Positions 26,584 through 36,500 of a stretch of 64,000 nt of DNA are shown one piece after another. The notes below the pieces were generated by a model. The model saw nothing but the letters and a program-made list of their open reading frames with translations, made no database searches and was not told where the DNA came from. Within the stretch, counting starts at the first letter, position 1. Every line of letters begins with the position of its first letter. A program made the position numbers and the translations under genes. The DNA is from Lysinibacillus alkalisoli (GTDB lineage Bacteria; Bacillota; Bacilli; Bacillales_A; Planococcaceae), in the NCBI RefSeq assembly GCF_014643595.1, contig NZ_BMJT01000001.1, forward strand, positions 310,001 through 374,000. Direction: 5' to 3'.

Positions 26584-29500
26584 ATGAAACGTAGGCTAAT
26601 TATGATGATCATGACTGTATTATTAGTATCTCAAACAATCATTGGTCCTCTATCTACGCATAACGCATTTGCACAAGAAACTGACACTCAAACAATGAAC
26701 ACCGAAGCAAATGCTACGGAAAACATAGACGGTGAGGCTGACAAGCCAATAGAGCAACAACCTATAGAAGGTGGAGAAGTTCAATCACCAGACAATAACA
26801 GTGAAGAAGATAATAATCAAACCACTTCACCTCCTGTGATTGCACAACCTGAAACAAAAGAAAACGTAGAAACATCTGAACAAGAAAACAAAGTAGAAGA
26901 AGTTCAAGAAGAAAAGGTAGAGGAGACAGCAATCAAAGCCGCAGATTCTGCCGATTTTGTCATTGATGTAGAAGGTGTATATCATTTAATCTCTATCGAT
27001 GGGCAAGGGAATGTTGTATATGGTGACCGCATCACACAAGAAAACCCCCTAGCAGAGTTAACAGATAATCTTTATTTAGCATACAATTGGTCATTAAAAA
27101 ATGGTCATGGATTCAAAGCAGGGGATACGACCGCTTTTAATTTACCAAGCCAATTAAAGATAGACCAACCAATATCAGGTTCATTAGGAGAGTATGGCAG
27201 CTTCTATATTAATACTGATGGGGTAGTAACTTTTACTTTTACAGAAGAAGTAGAACAGAACTCTGATATTACAGGTACATTTTGGTTTGCCTCTTCATTA
27301 AAAGAAGATGTAGTGATTACAGAAGATGATGTCGTTGTCCTAGACCCTATTAAGGAAGGATCTTCTGTTGTAATTCCTGTTAAAAGTCAACAGGCTCAAA
27401 AAAGCATTGATAAACAAGGCTATCCTTCAAACGACGGTTATCGCTCAGAGACAATCGATTGGGAAATTAACCTTGATGTAACAAAAAATAAGATTCAAGA
27501 GAGTAAGTTTATTGATGAAATCCCTGCTGGCTTAGCGTTAGTAGAAGGTACATTATTAGTTGATGGACAACCTGTAAGCAATCAATCTACAGATAATAAT
27601 AAAATTGAACTTGCTTTAGGCGATTTCCAAGGTAAAAAGAAAATTACGTATCAAACAAAAATAGTGGATAAAAAGATAACAAGTTTTACAAACAAAGCAT
27701 CACTAGAAGATAATAAATTGCAACCTGTTGATGCAACTTCAACCGTAACAATTAAATACGGTGACCCGATTAACAAAGGTAAAGGGTTGTTAAAAACAGA
27801 TGAAAAAACAGGAAAACGTTACTTGGAGTGGCAAGTAGAACTGAATTATGATGAGCAAAATTTGAGTAATGTATTATTCAGTGATTATTGGGGAGATGCT
27901 CCTTTAACGTTAATCGAAGATAGTGTTAAATTTACAGTGATGACGTTTAAAGATGGTAAAATGCAAGCAACAGATCAAACAATTAATTTCCCAGTAACGA
28001 GCAAAGCCAATGGTTTTGAGATTCCAATTACAACGGATCAACCTTTGTTGCTAACATACAGAACAGAAGCTAATATTCGCCCTATTGATGATATTAATGT
28101 GCAAAATACCGCAAAGCTAGGCGAAACAACATCTACTGGTGAAGGTTCTATTAGACAACAAGTAGGTTACAAGTGGGGCAACCGAGATGTTGACTATAAG
28201 GATCAAACTATTGAATGGGGTATTGTCGCTAACCAAGATAAACAAAAATCTGAAAATGTAGTCATCACCGACACATACACCAATGGTGGTTTATGGCTAA
28301 AAGCAGATAGTGTTACAGTACGTCATGGTGAAGAAGTATGGGAAGCAGGTAAAGATTTTGATGTAGAGGACAATGGTAAATTGGGCTTTACGATTTCATT
28401 TAACCGCACGGTAACAGATGTATTAGATATTCGTTATAAAACCTATTTTAACCCAAATGAAGTGAAGGATTTAAATGCTTATAATAAAGCTAACTTCAAA
28501 TGGGAAGAAGACGGAAAGCCATATGAAAAAGATTTGATTACGAATGTGCCATTAAATGACGAAACAAAGAACCAAGGATATAAAGGTGGCACCTATGATG
28601 TTGAGAGTAAAGAAATTACTTGGTCTTTAGGTGTGAATTATCGTCAAAACAATTATGAAAAATTAATTGTGAAAGATACAGTAGGTGAGGACCAAAAAAT
28701 CTTGCCAGATAGCTTTGTTGTAACAGAGCAATTTAGTGGTGACGTTATTAATATTAAACCTACGATTGATGGTCAAAATATTACATTTGACTTTGGCAAG
28801 ACAACAAAAGCTTACAACATTACCTATAAAACATCATTAGAAGGTTTACCATATATTGCAGAAAAGTATACAAATACCGCTTTATTTGGTGAAGAAGGTA
28901 ATGAAGATACAAAGCTAGATGCCTCTGTTGGTATTACAGGTGGCGGCAAATATGTAACAAAATCTGCAAGTAAAGATGGTAAGACAATTGACTGGAAGGT
29001 TACAGTTAATGAAGCACAAGCGACTGTGCAGAATGCAAAACTAAAAGATACGTTGTCTGAAGACCAAGAGTATTTGCCTGACTCCGTACAGATTACAGAT
29101 GCTGCTGGTAATGTTTTAGAAAAAGGCAAAGATTATACGATTACTTTTACAGAGGATAATCGTAGTTTTACAGTAGCCTTCTCAAAAACAATTGATCGCC
29201 AAATGACAATTACGTATTCCACATTATTCTTTATTTATGATGGTGAAGTGAAAAATGGGGTTGAGTTTACGGGGGATCAAGTTAATGTAGAGAAGAATAC
29301 AACAGAAGAATCTGTAGAAATTAGAGAGCAAACAGGTGGCGGTACAGCCAATGGTAAGACAGGTAAATTACGTATTATAAAAGAAGATGCGGATACATCT
29401 GCATTACTAGCAGGTGCCGAATTTGAATTGCGTGACGCAACTTCAGGACGTGTGCTTAAAAGAGCAACATCGAATAATGATGGTGAAGTATTCTTTAAAA

Positions 29501-31767
29501 AATTATTATTCGGCGATTATTTATTAGTCGAAACAAAAGCACCAACAGGTTATTTACTGCAAGCTGAACCAATCCGAGTAACGGTTAAAAATATGGATGA
29601 TCCGAATGAAGTTCAAGTTGAAAAAGTAGAAAACCATAAATTAGTGTATGAAGTCGAATTAACAAAAATCGACCCTGTGAATAAACTTTGTCCAGCATCT
29701 CTTAGTGATGAAGAATGTGAACCTACATTATTAGCAGATGTCGAATTTGAATTGTATCGTCAGGATAATGATGGTGATCGCCAAATTGGTGGCACATATC
29801 GTACAAATCAAGCGGGTAAAATTCATGTAAAAGACTTAGCACCAGGTCAGTATTACTTTGTAGAAACAAAAGTACCAGAAGGTTATCCAGAAACAAATAA
29901 AGGACGTAAATTTACGTTTGAGATTAAAGCAGATGCACTTGAGCCTGTTGAAATTACTGCGGAAAACTTGCCATATGGTACGGTATCCATTTACAAGTAC
30001 GATAAATACACACAAAATGCCCTAGCAGGTGTGGAATTTGAATTACAAAAGAAAAATGAAGACGGTGAGTATAAAGCTGTCAACAAGTATACCACCGATC
30101 AAGATGGTTTGATTTTCACTGAAAAACTAGCAGATGGTGACTATCAATTTGTAGAGACAAAAGCGCTATATGGCTACAAACCATTGACGGAGCCTGTACA
30201 ATTTACCATTAGTAGTGATAAAAAAGAGTTAACCTATTATTTTGACCTTGCAAATGAAGCAAATGATACAGCTGTTACACTTGAAAAAGTGGATGAAGAT
30301 AACCCTACACTGAAATTACAAGGTGCGCAATTTGAATTGTATAAAAAAGGGGATACCCCTAGTGAAGATCAGCGCATTGAGAATGGGGATTTATCTTACT
30401 TTGAAACAGATGCAAATGGTCGTATTATCGTAGAGCAATTAGCTTATGGCCAGTACTACTTTAAAGAAGTAAAGGCGCCAGCAGGCTATGATTTAAATGC
30501 AAAAGAATACAAAGTTACTTTACAAGAGGGCAAACATTATCTTGTAACAGCAACGAATAAAAAATCATACGTACCACCTGTGCTTCCAAAAGCAAAGGTA
30601 ACATTAACAAAAGTGGATGAAAAAGACCCTACACTTGTATTAGAAGATGCACATTTTGAATTGTATAAGAAAAATGCAGATGGTGATGTGCGCATTAATA
30701 ATGGGACAGAAACGTATTTTGTTACAAATGCAGAGGGTAAAATTACAGTTGGTGAATTAACACCAGGTCAGTATTACTTTAAAGAAGTAAAAGCACCAAC
30801 AGGTTACGTATTAGGTGAAGTTATGTATACTTTTGAAGCAAAAGACAATCAACATGCGCAAGTCGTGGCGACTAACACAAAAGAAACAATGCCACCAATC
30901 GATCATGTTAAAGTAACATTAACAAAAGTCGATGCAGATGATGCCACACTGAAATTACAAGGTGCGAAGTTTGAGCTTTACAAGAAGTCAGCAACAGGCG
31001 ACACACTTGTTGGCACGTATGACACGAATCAAGCGGGTCAAATTGTCGTGGAAAATTTAGCTGAGGGTGACTATCACTTTAAAGAAGTGAAGGCGCCAAA
31101 AGGTTATGAAAAAGGCGATACAACTTATCCATTTACAGGTAAAGAAGGCGCACATATTACCATAACCGCAACAAATAAAAAGACAATTGTACCACCTCAA
31201 GAAAAAACAAAAGTGACGCTAACAAAAGTCGATGCAGATAATCATGCGAAAACGTTAGCCGGTGCGAAGTTCGAGCTTTACAAGAAGTTAGCAACAGGCG
31301 ACACACTTGTTGGCACGTATGACACCAATCAAGCGGGTCAAATTATCGTGGAAAACTTAGCTGAAGGTGACTATTACTTTAAAGAAGTGAAGGCACCAAA
31401 AGGTTATAAACTAAATGCAAGTAAATATGGCTTTACTATTGTGGCAACTAGCGATGAAAAACTGACGGTAACAAACGAGAGAGAGCCAAGAGATGGCGAA
31501 GATGGCGATAAGCCAACACCGCCAGATAAAGGTAATCCAGATAAGCCAAATCCGCCAACAACAGTGGACCCTAATAAACCAGGCCCAGGTGGTGGCGATA
31601 AAGATAAGCCAACAAATCCTAGTGGTGGAAAAGACAGCAATGAAAATCCATCAAAATTACCACAAACAGACGGTCAAAACCAAACGATGTATATTGTGTT
31701 AGGTTTTGTACTTATGGCATTAAGTATTGCGTTTTATGTGCGTCGTCGCCAAGCGCAAAATAAATAA
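26584..31767 (+). CDS. Sortase-anchored giant adhesin with seven Cna-B domains and LPQTDG sorting signal
   Basis: A 1727-residue MSCRAMM-like surface protein. It begins with a signal peptide (1-30, cleavage after AFA), followed by an acidic Gln/Glu-rich spacer (to about 115) and an N-terminal beta-sandwich adhesin domain (about 120-270). Next are five collagen-binding-type modules of about 130 residues (275-920), each with an I-x-W strand (ETIDWEINLD, YLEWQVELN, QTIEWGIVAN, EITWSLGVN, KTIDWKVTVN). Seven Cna-B/SpaA stalk domains follow (925-1635); modules 4-7 keep the Lys (VTLTKVD), Glu (FKEVKAP) and Asn (ATNKK) expected for internal isopeptide bonds. The C-terminus has a Pro/Gly/Asp-rich wall spanner, LPQTD (1692-1696), a hydrophobic helix and RRRQ tail. 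Module 2 of the stalk holds the only cysteine pair. Ligand unknown. Confidence 0.9.
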   Translation: MKRRLIMMIMTVLLVSQTIIGPLSTHNAFAQETDTQTMNTEANATENIDGEADKPIEQQPIEGGEVQSPDNNSEEDNNQTTSPPVIAQPETKENVETSEQENKVEEVQEEKVEETAIKAADSADFVIDVEGVYHLISIDGQGNVVYGDRITQENPLAELTDNLYLAYNWSLKNGHGFKAGDTTAFNLPSQLKIDQPISGSLGEYGSFYINTDGVVTFTFTEEVEQNSDITGTFWFASSLKEDVVITEDDVVVLDPIKEGSSVVIPVKSQQAQKSIDKQGYPSNDGYRSETIDWEINLDVTKNKIQESKFIDEIPAGLALVEGTLLVDGQPVSNQSTDNNKIELALGDFQGKKKITYQTKIVDKKITSFTNKASLEDNKLQPVDATSTVTIKYGDPINKGKGLLKTDEKTGKRYLEWQVELNYDEQNLSNVLFSDYWGDAPLTLIEDSVKFTVMTFKDGKMQATDQTINFPVTSKANGFEIPITTDQPLLLTYRTEANIRPIDDINVQNTAKLGETTSTGEGSIRQQVGYKWGNRDVDYKDQTIEWGIVANQDKQKSENVVITDTYTNGGLWLKADSVTVRHGEEVWEAGKDFDVEDNGKLGFTISFNRTVTDVLDIRYKTYFNPNEVKDLNAYNKANFKWEEDGKPYEKDLITNVPLNDETKNQGYKGGTYDVESKEITWSLGVNYRQNNYEKLIVKDTVGEDQKILPDSFVVTEQFSGDVINIKPTIDGQNITFDFGKTTKAYNITYKTSLEGLPYIAEKYTNTALFGEEGNEDTKLDASVGITGGGKYVTKSASKDGKTIDWKVTVNEAQATVQNAKLKDTLSEDQEYLPDSVQITDAAGNVLEKGKDYTITFTEDNRSFTVAFSKTIDRQMTITYSTLFFIYDGEVKNGVEFTGDQVNVEKNTTEESVEIREQTGGGTANGKTGKLRIIKEDADTSALLAGAEFELRDATSGRVLKRATSNNDGEVFFKKLLFGDYLLVETKAPTGYLLQAEPIRVTVKNMDDPNEVQVEKVENHKLVYEVELTKIDPVNKLCPASLSDEECEPTLLADVEFELYRQDNDGDRQIGGTYRTNQAGKIHVKDLAPGQYYFVETKVPEGYPETNKGRKFTFEIKADALEPVEITAENLPYGTVSIYKYDKYTQNALAGVEFELQKKNEDGEYKAVNKYTTDQDGLIFTEKLADGDYQFVETKALYGYKPLTEPVQFTISSDKKELTYYFDLANEANDTAVTLEKVDEDNPTLKLQGAQFELYKKGDTPSEDQRIENGDLSYFETDANGRIIVEQLAYGQYYFKEVKAPAGYDLNAKEYKVTLQEGKHYLVTATNKKSYVPPVLPKAKVTLTKVDEKDPTLVLEDAHFELYKKNADGDVRINNGTETYFVTNAEGKITVGELTPGQYYFKEVKAPTGYVLGEVMYTFEAKDNQHAQVVATNTKETMPPIDHVKVTLTKVDADDATLKLQGAKFELYKKSATGDTLVGTYDTNQAGQIVVENLAEGDYHFKEVKAPKGYEKGDTTYPFTGKEGAHITITATNKKTIVPPQEKTKVTLTKVDADNHAKTLAGAKFELYKKLATGDTLVGTYDTNQAGQIIVENLAEGDYYFKEVKAPKGYKLNASKYGFTIVATSDEKLTVTNEREPRDGEDGDKPTPPDKGNPDKPNPPTTVDPNKPGPGGGDKDKPTNPSGGKDSNENPSKLPQTDGQNQTMYIVLGFVLMALSIAFYVRRRQAQNK
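30961..31410 (+). repeat. Recent 300-bp-period tandem duplication encoding Cna-B modules 6 and 7
   Basis: Bases 30961-31110 and 31261-31410 differ at 9 of 150 positions (94% identity) with an exact 300-bp offset. Other stalk modules of the gene are much more diverged, so this looks like a recent duplication or homogenisation. Confidence 0.88.
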
Positions 31768-31775
31768 TGAATCAG

Positions 31776-31806
31776 CCTCGTAAATCTTTGATTTACGGGG
31801 TTTTTT
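31776..31806 (+). terminator. Terminator of the first adhesin gene
   Basis: Stem CCTCGTAAATC (31776-31786) / GATTTACGGGG (31790-31800), one G-T pair, 3-nt loop, then six T. Confidence 0.88.
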
Positions 31807-31867
31807 GTTATCTTTTGGTTAAGACAGATGAGCGCGTTATAATAAAATAAGAGAGGAGGAGATCCAT

Positions 31868-33178
31868 GTGAATTATGGTTCAACAAAGTTGCGTGATGAA
31901 AAAGTATTTAAAGACCCTGTGCATCGTTATATTCATGTGCGAGACCTCGTGATATGGGATTTAATTGGCACTAAAGAGTTTCAACGTTTAAGGCGTATTC
32001 GTCAATTAGGCACAACCTATCTTGTTTTTCATGGGGCTGAACATAGTCGTTTTAATCATTCGCTAGGTGTGTATGAAATTGTGAGACGTATTGTAGATGA
32101 CATTTTCCAAGGGAGAGCGCACTGGAATAATGATGAGCGGCTTGTTACATTATGCGCAGCCTTACTTCACGATTTGGGACATGGGCCATTCTCACATGCC
32201 TTCGAAAATGTATTTCAACTTGACCATGAGCAATATACACGTCAAATTCTCTTAGGGGATACAGAGGTGAATGCAGTTTTACAAAAAGTAGCACCTGATT
32301 TTCCAAATAAGGTGGCACAAGTAATTGCTAAAGAATATCCAGACCCTCGAGTGATTAGTTTAATTTCAAGCCAGATTGATGCAGACCGTATGGATTATTT
32401 ACAGCGAGATGCCTATTATACAGGCGTTAGTTACGGGCATTTTGATATGGAGCGCATTTTACGTGTGATGCGACCAAGGCAAGATAAAGTTGTTATTAAA
32501 CAAAGTGGGATTCATGCTGTAGAAGACTACATTATGAGCCGTTATCAAATGTATGTCCAAGTTTATTTTCATCCTGTGTCGCGCAGTGCAGAAGTGATTT
32601 TATGTAATATTTTACAAAGAGCTAAACATTTATATCGACAAGGGTATACGTTTAAACAAGCACCTACCCCCTTTATTGCATTCTTTTTAGAGCAAATTAC
32701 ATTAGCAGAGTATATCGCATTAGATGAAAGTATTTTATTTACGTACTTTCAATTATGGCAACAAGAAGATGATGTAATTTTACGTGATTTGAGCTCGCGT
32801 TTTGTAAATCGTAAACTCTTTCATTATGTAGATTTTAATCCAGAAGAACGCCAAGCAGACTATGAGCGTTTACAGGCATTGTTTAAGCAGTTAGGTTTAG
32901 ACCCTACTTATTATTTTGTTCATGATACAACTGCAGATTTACCTTATGATTTTTATCGACCAGGGGAAGAGAATGCGCGTGAGCCCATTTATGTGGAGTT
33001 AAAGGATGGCAGTTTGGCAGAGCTATCAGAAAAATCCGCTTTGGTTCAAGCTGTAACAGGGCGTGAACAGCGAGACCATAAAGTATACTTCCCTAAGGAA
33101 CTACTCTATGAAAGTAATAATAAAATAAGCGAACTCATACTTTCTATCCTAGGTGTAAAAACACATAGGTCTAAATGA
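31868..33178 (+). CDS. ywfO: HD-domain phosphohydrolase YwfO family (dNTPase-like)
   Basis: A 436-residue HD-superfamily protein. The metal-binding H...HD...D set is visible as HSRFNHSLGVYEIV and LLHDLGHGPFSHAFE, followed by the SQIDADRMDYLQRDAYYTG region typical of SAMHD1/dGTPase-like bacterial enzymes. B. subtilis YwfO belongs to this family, and homologues hydrolyse dNTPs. GTG start at 31868 preceded by GAGGAGGAG. It is a housekeeping gene of the ywf cluster sitting between the two adhesin genes with its own signals, so its placement may reflect insertion of surface genes around it. No clear terminator follows. Confidence 0.88.
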   Translation: MNYGSTKLRDEKVFKDPVHRYIHVRDLVIWDLIGTKEFQRLRRIRQLGTTYLVFHGAEHSRFNHSLGVYEIVRRIVDDIFQGRAHWNNDERLVTLCAALLHDLGHGPFSHAFENVFQLDHEQYTRQILLGDTEVNAVLQKVAPDFPNKVAQVIAKEYPDPRVISLISSQIDADRMDYLQRDAYYTGVSYGHFDMERILRVMRPRQDKVVIKQSGIHAVEDYIMSRYQMYVQVYFHPVSRSAEVILCNILQRAKHLYRQGYTFKQAPTPFIAFFLEQITLAEYIALDESILFTYFQLWQQEDDVILRDLSSRFVNRKLFHYVDFNPEERQADYERLQALFKQLGLDPTYYFVHDTTADLPYDFYRPGEENAREPIYVELKDGSLAELSEKSALVQAVTGREQRDHKVYFPKELLYESNNKISELILSILGVKTHRSK

Positions 33179-33530
33179 CTTTTTTTAAATAAAAAGAGAA
33201 ATTGATAAAGTTGTCACTTATTTATTAACATGCAAACAATATACGACGAAAAAGTAAAATAGGTTAGCTATAAAAGCGAATAACGATATAAAATACAATG
33301 TTTTTCAATAATATGCATAACAATGAATACAACAATAAAAAGGTAATAGTAAAAAGGGCGCAAATATCAACGGATATTTGCGCTCTTGTGCATAATCCTG
33401 AAAAAAATGATTTCAGAATTTGTACAGACCTCTCGATATATACTTTGTGAATGAAGGAGAGGGTTTAAATCTGTGGTATTAGGCCACCACAAATTTAAAA
33501 ATTAATGCTCACACGTTAATTATACCCCAA
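33179..33530. other. Leader/intergenic region before the second adhesin with two hairpins
   Basis: About 350 bases without a gene. It contains a 13-bp hairpin at 33357-33387 (listed separately) and a smaller stem around GTGGT...CCACCAC at 33472-33490. The rest is AT-rich. No match to a known riboswitch consensus was recognised. Confidence 0.5.
33357..33387. repeat. 13-bp inverted repeat, possible terminator-like hairpin
   Basis: GGCGCAAATATC and GATATTTGCGCTC with a 4-nt AACG loop. The T-rich side lies on the minus strand, where no gene needs it. Rightward it lacks a T-run. It could terminate ywfO weakly or shape the adhesin leader RNA. Confidence 0.5.
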
Positions 33531-33557
33531 CTCCTTTAAATAAAAACGATAAAGGAG
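33531..33557 (+). promoter_or_regulatory. Hairpin that sequesters the Shine-Dalgarno of the second adhesin
   Basis: CTCCTTTA (33531-33538) pairs perfectly with TAAAGGAG (33550-33557), which contains the only ribosome binding site of the adhesin (TTG start at 33568). The loop is 11 nt. Translation initiation would need this stem opened. Confidence 0.65.
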
Positions 33558-33567
33558 ATGCAAATAT

Positions 33568-36500
33568 TTGAAGAAAATACACATACTGATGCTGTCAGTA
33601 TTACTGATCTTCCAAACGTTGCTAGCACCAATTAGCACGCTTGCTGCTGAGTTACCTACAGTCAATGAAGCTGACCAACCAACATCAGCACCAGCAACAT
33701 TACCAGAAGCTAATGATGGGGCAACAGAGGCAACAATAGAAGGCACAACTGGTGATAGTAGTACTTCAGAAACAACGACTCCACCAGTTAAAGACGAAAC
33801 ATCAGAGCCTTCACAAGAGCAACCCGAAGTGAAGCCAACAGAAACATCAGAAGCTGAAGCTACTCAAGGTGAAGAAAATGCCACACCAGAAGCAGCTGAA
33901 GACAAAGCTGATGAAGTGCAAACATTGAACGCGCCAGCACAAGCAAAAGAAATTACAGGTGTTGCATTCACACACTATAAAGTGAGCAACACAGATGTGA
34001 AAGAATGGGCAAATACGCCTGTTGATGCTGGCAAAGAGTACGAATTTGAATTAGGTTTTTCAATTCCTCTAACAGAGCAATGGGCTGATGGCAGTTGGTT
34101 TGAATTTGATTTACCAGCAACAATTGTAGATTATGATGGGAAATTTACAGGTACAGTTACTCACAATGGTATTACATTAAACTATTCAACTTCTGGTAAT
34201 AAAGTAAGAGTGACATTATCAGGTATGACAGTTGACCATGTTAGTACTCAGCCAATGCCAGTAGGTTTAGAGTTTACTTCTAAATTTGCAACAGTAGGCA
34301 ATAGCCTACAACAAGATTTAACAGTCCCAACACCTGGTGGCCAAGAAACGATTACATTAACGTTCAAACCAGGTGGGAACGGTGAAAAATTAACAAAACA
34401 AGCTATTGGTTCACCTGTTTTAGTAGATGGTAATCATCAAATGCAATGGGAAGTTTGGGTTAACCAAAATGGTGACGAGCTTAACAATGCAACAATCGTA
34501 GATACACTAAGTAATAATCACAAACTAATTGGTGATATTACCATTGAGGCGTTTGAGGTTGGTTTAAGTGGTGTAGGTGCATCTAAAAAGTCAGGCACAG
34601 TAAGCTCATGGGCTGACGTTAATACACAATTAACAGGCAATGATGCGTATAAACTGACGTATAAAACAGAAGTTACTATTGCACCTGAAGAGCGTGAAGG
34701 TGCTAAAAGCTTCACGAATAATGTAACGTTCACGAATAATGGTTCTTCTACAACGAAAGGTGCCACACAAAGTGTGACATACGAGCCATTTTTAACGAAA
34801 CAAGCAACGAAACAAGAAAAATATAACAGCTCATGGGAAATTAAATATAATTTTAGTAATATCCCAATTACAGCAAGTAACAATGTTCTAACAGATACCA
34901 TGACAGGACCACATAATATTGATACAACAAGCATTACTGTAACAAAAGCTGATGGTTCAGCAGCTAGTGGTTATACAATTTCTGATGAAGGACCGAAAGG
35001 ATTCAAAGTAACATTCACGGAAGGTTCTTCAGATGCATATATCATTAAATATAATGCGAAATATGACAACCAAGCATTCTTTGAAAATAAAGATGGTACA
35101 ACTATTGATAACCGTGTAAATGCGGGTAGCAAAACAAATATTGGTGGCGGTTATTCGATTAGTGAAAACTACTTACACAAATCATATACCGTTGACTTTG
35201 GTCAACAGCAAATCAACTGGCGTATTGATATTCCTAATGATCACCCAACACAGTCAATGACAGTTACATTAAAAGATGTACTTACAGGTGAGCATAAATT
35301 TGTGACAGATGGTTTAGTGGATGAAAATTCAAACGATTTTACTAAAACGTATACAATTGCGCCTGGTGCTACAGAAACAATCACGTATAAGACAAAATTT
35401 GAAGTAGATAATACAGGTGCTGTTATTGGTGCGCCATTTGCCAACAAAGCAGATATTACTTGGACAGATGGTACAGTAACATATGAAAAAGAGATTACCT
35501 CTACTTATACACCTGACAAGGTAAGTCAAAACAATTTATACAAAGTAGGGAAATTTGATTACAATGATCAATTATTCACATGGACAATTTTAGCGAATGT
35601 CAATAAAGCGCCTATGGACGGAGCAACATTAACAGATGTGATTGGCGAAGGGCACGAGCTAAAAGGTGATATTAACATTTATAAAGCTAAACTAAATGCA
35701 AGTGGTGCACCAACAAACGACAAGGACATCGTTAAAGATGGTGGAGCTATTAAAACAATTCCTTACGCTGAAACGAATAAACAAGGATTTACTATTAATT
35801 TTGATGCAAGTTATGGTCAAGATGCTTATATCGTTGAATATCAAACAAAAGATACAAATGATATTTTAGGGATTGAAGGCGCTGAAGGTGTTGTAGGTGA
35901 CACATATGGTAATGATGTAACATTTACAATTGCAGGTAATACAAAAACAACAGATGCAAAAGTTAAGGTAGATATTGCAAATAAAATTTTAGAAAAATCT
36001 AGCCCTCAAAAAGGTTCGGGTAATGAAATTAATTGGACATTAGATGTGAATAAATCGCACTCTAAATTAGGGCCAGCAACATTGAAAGATACACCAAGTG
36101 GTTATCAAATGCTAGATAGAGGATCACTGAAGATTGCTAAATATGATCCAACATCTAAAATGGCGACAGCAACGACATTTGCAGATGCTGATGCGACAGT
36201 TACTTTCAATGATGATGGCAGCTTTGAGGTGAAATTTGCTAATTTAACAGCAGGTTATAAAATTACGTATAGCACAATTGGTTTCCCAGAGAGTGCAACG
36301 AAAACAAATGTAGAAGTATCTAATACAGCAACATTAGATTACCAAGGTGGTGCTGCTAACCAACAAGGTAGTGACCATAAAGCCCAAAACTTCTCATTCA
36401 GTGCATCAAGTGGTTGGATGAGTTTGACAAAAGGTGACTTACAAATTAAAAAAGTTGGTGTAGATTCATTAACAGGTGACACAAAAGTATTACCTGGTAT

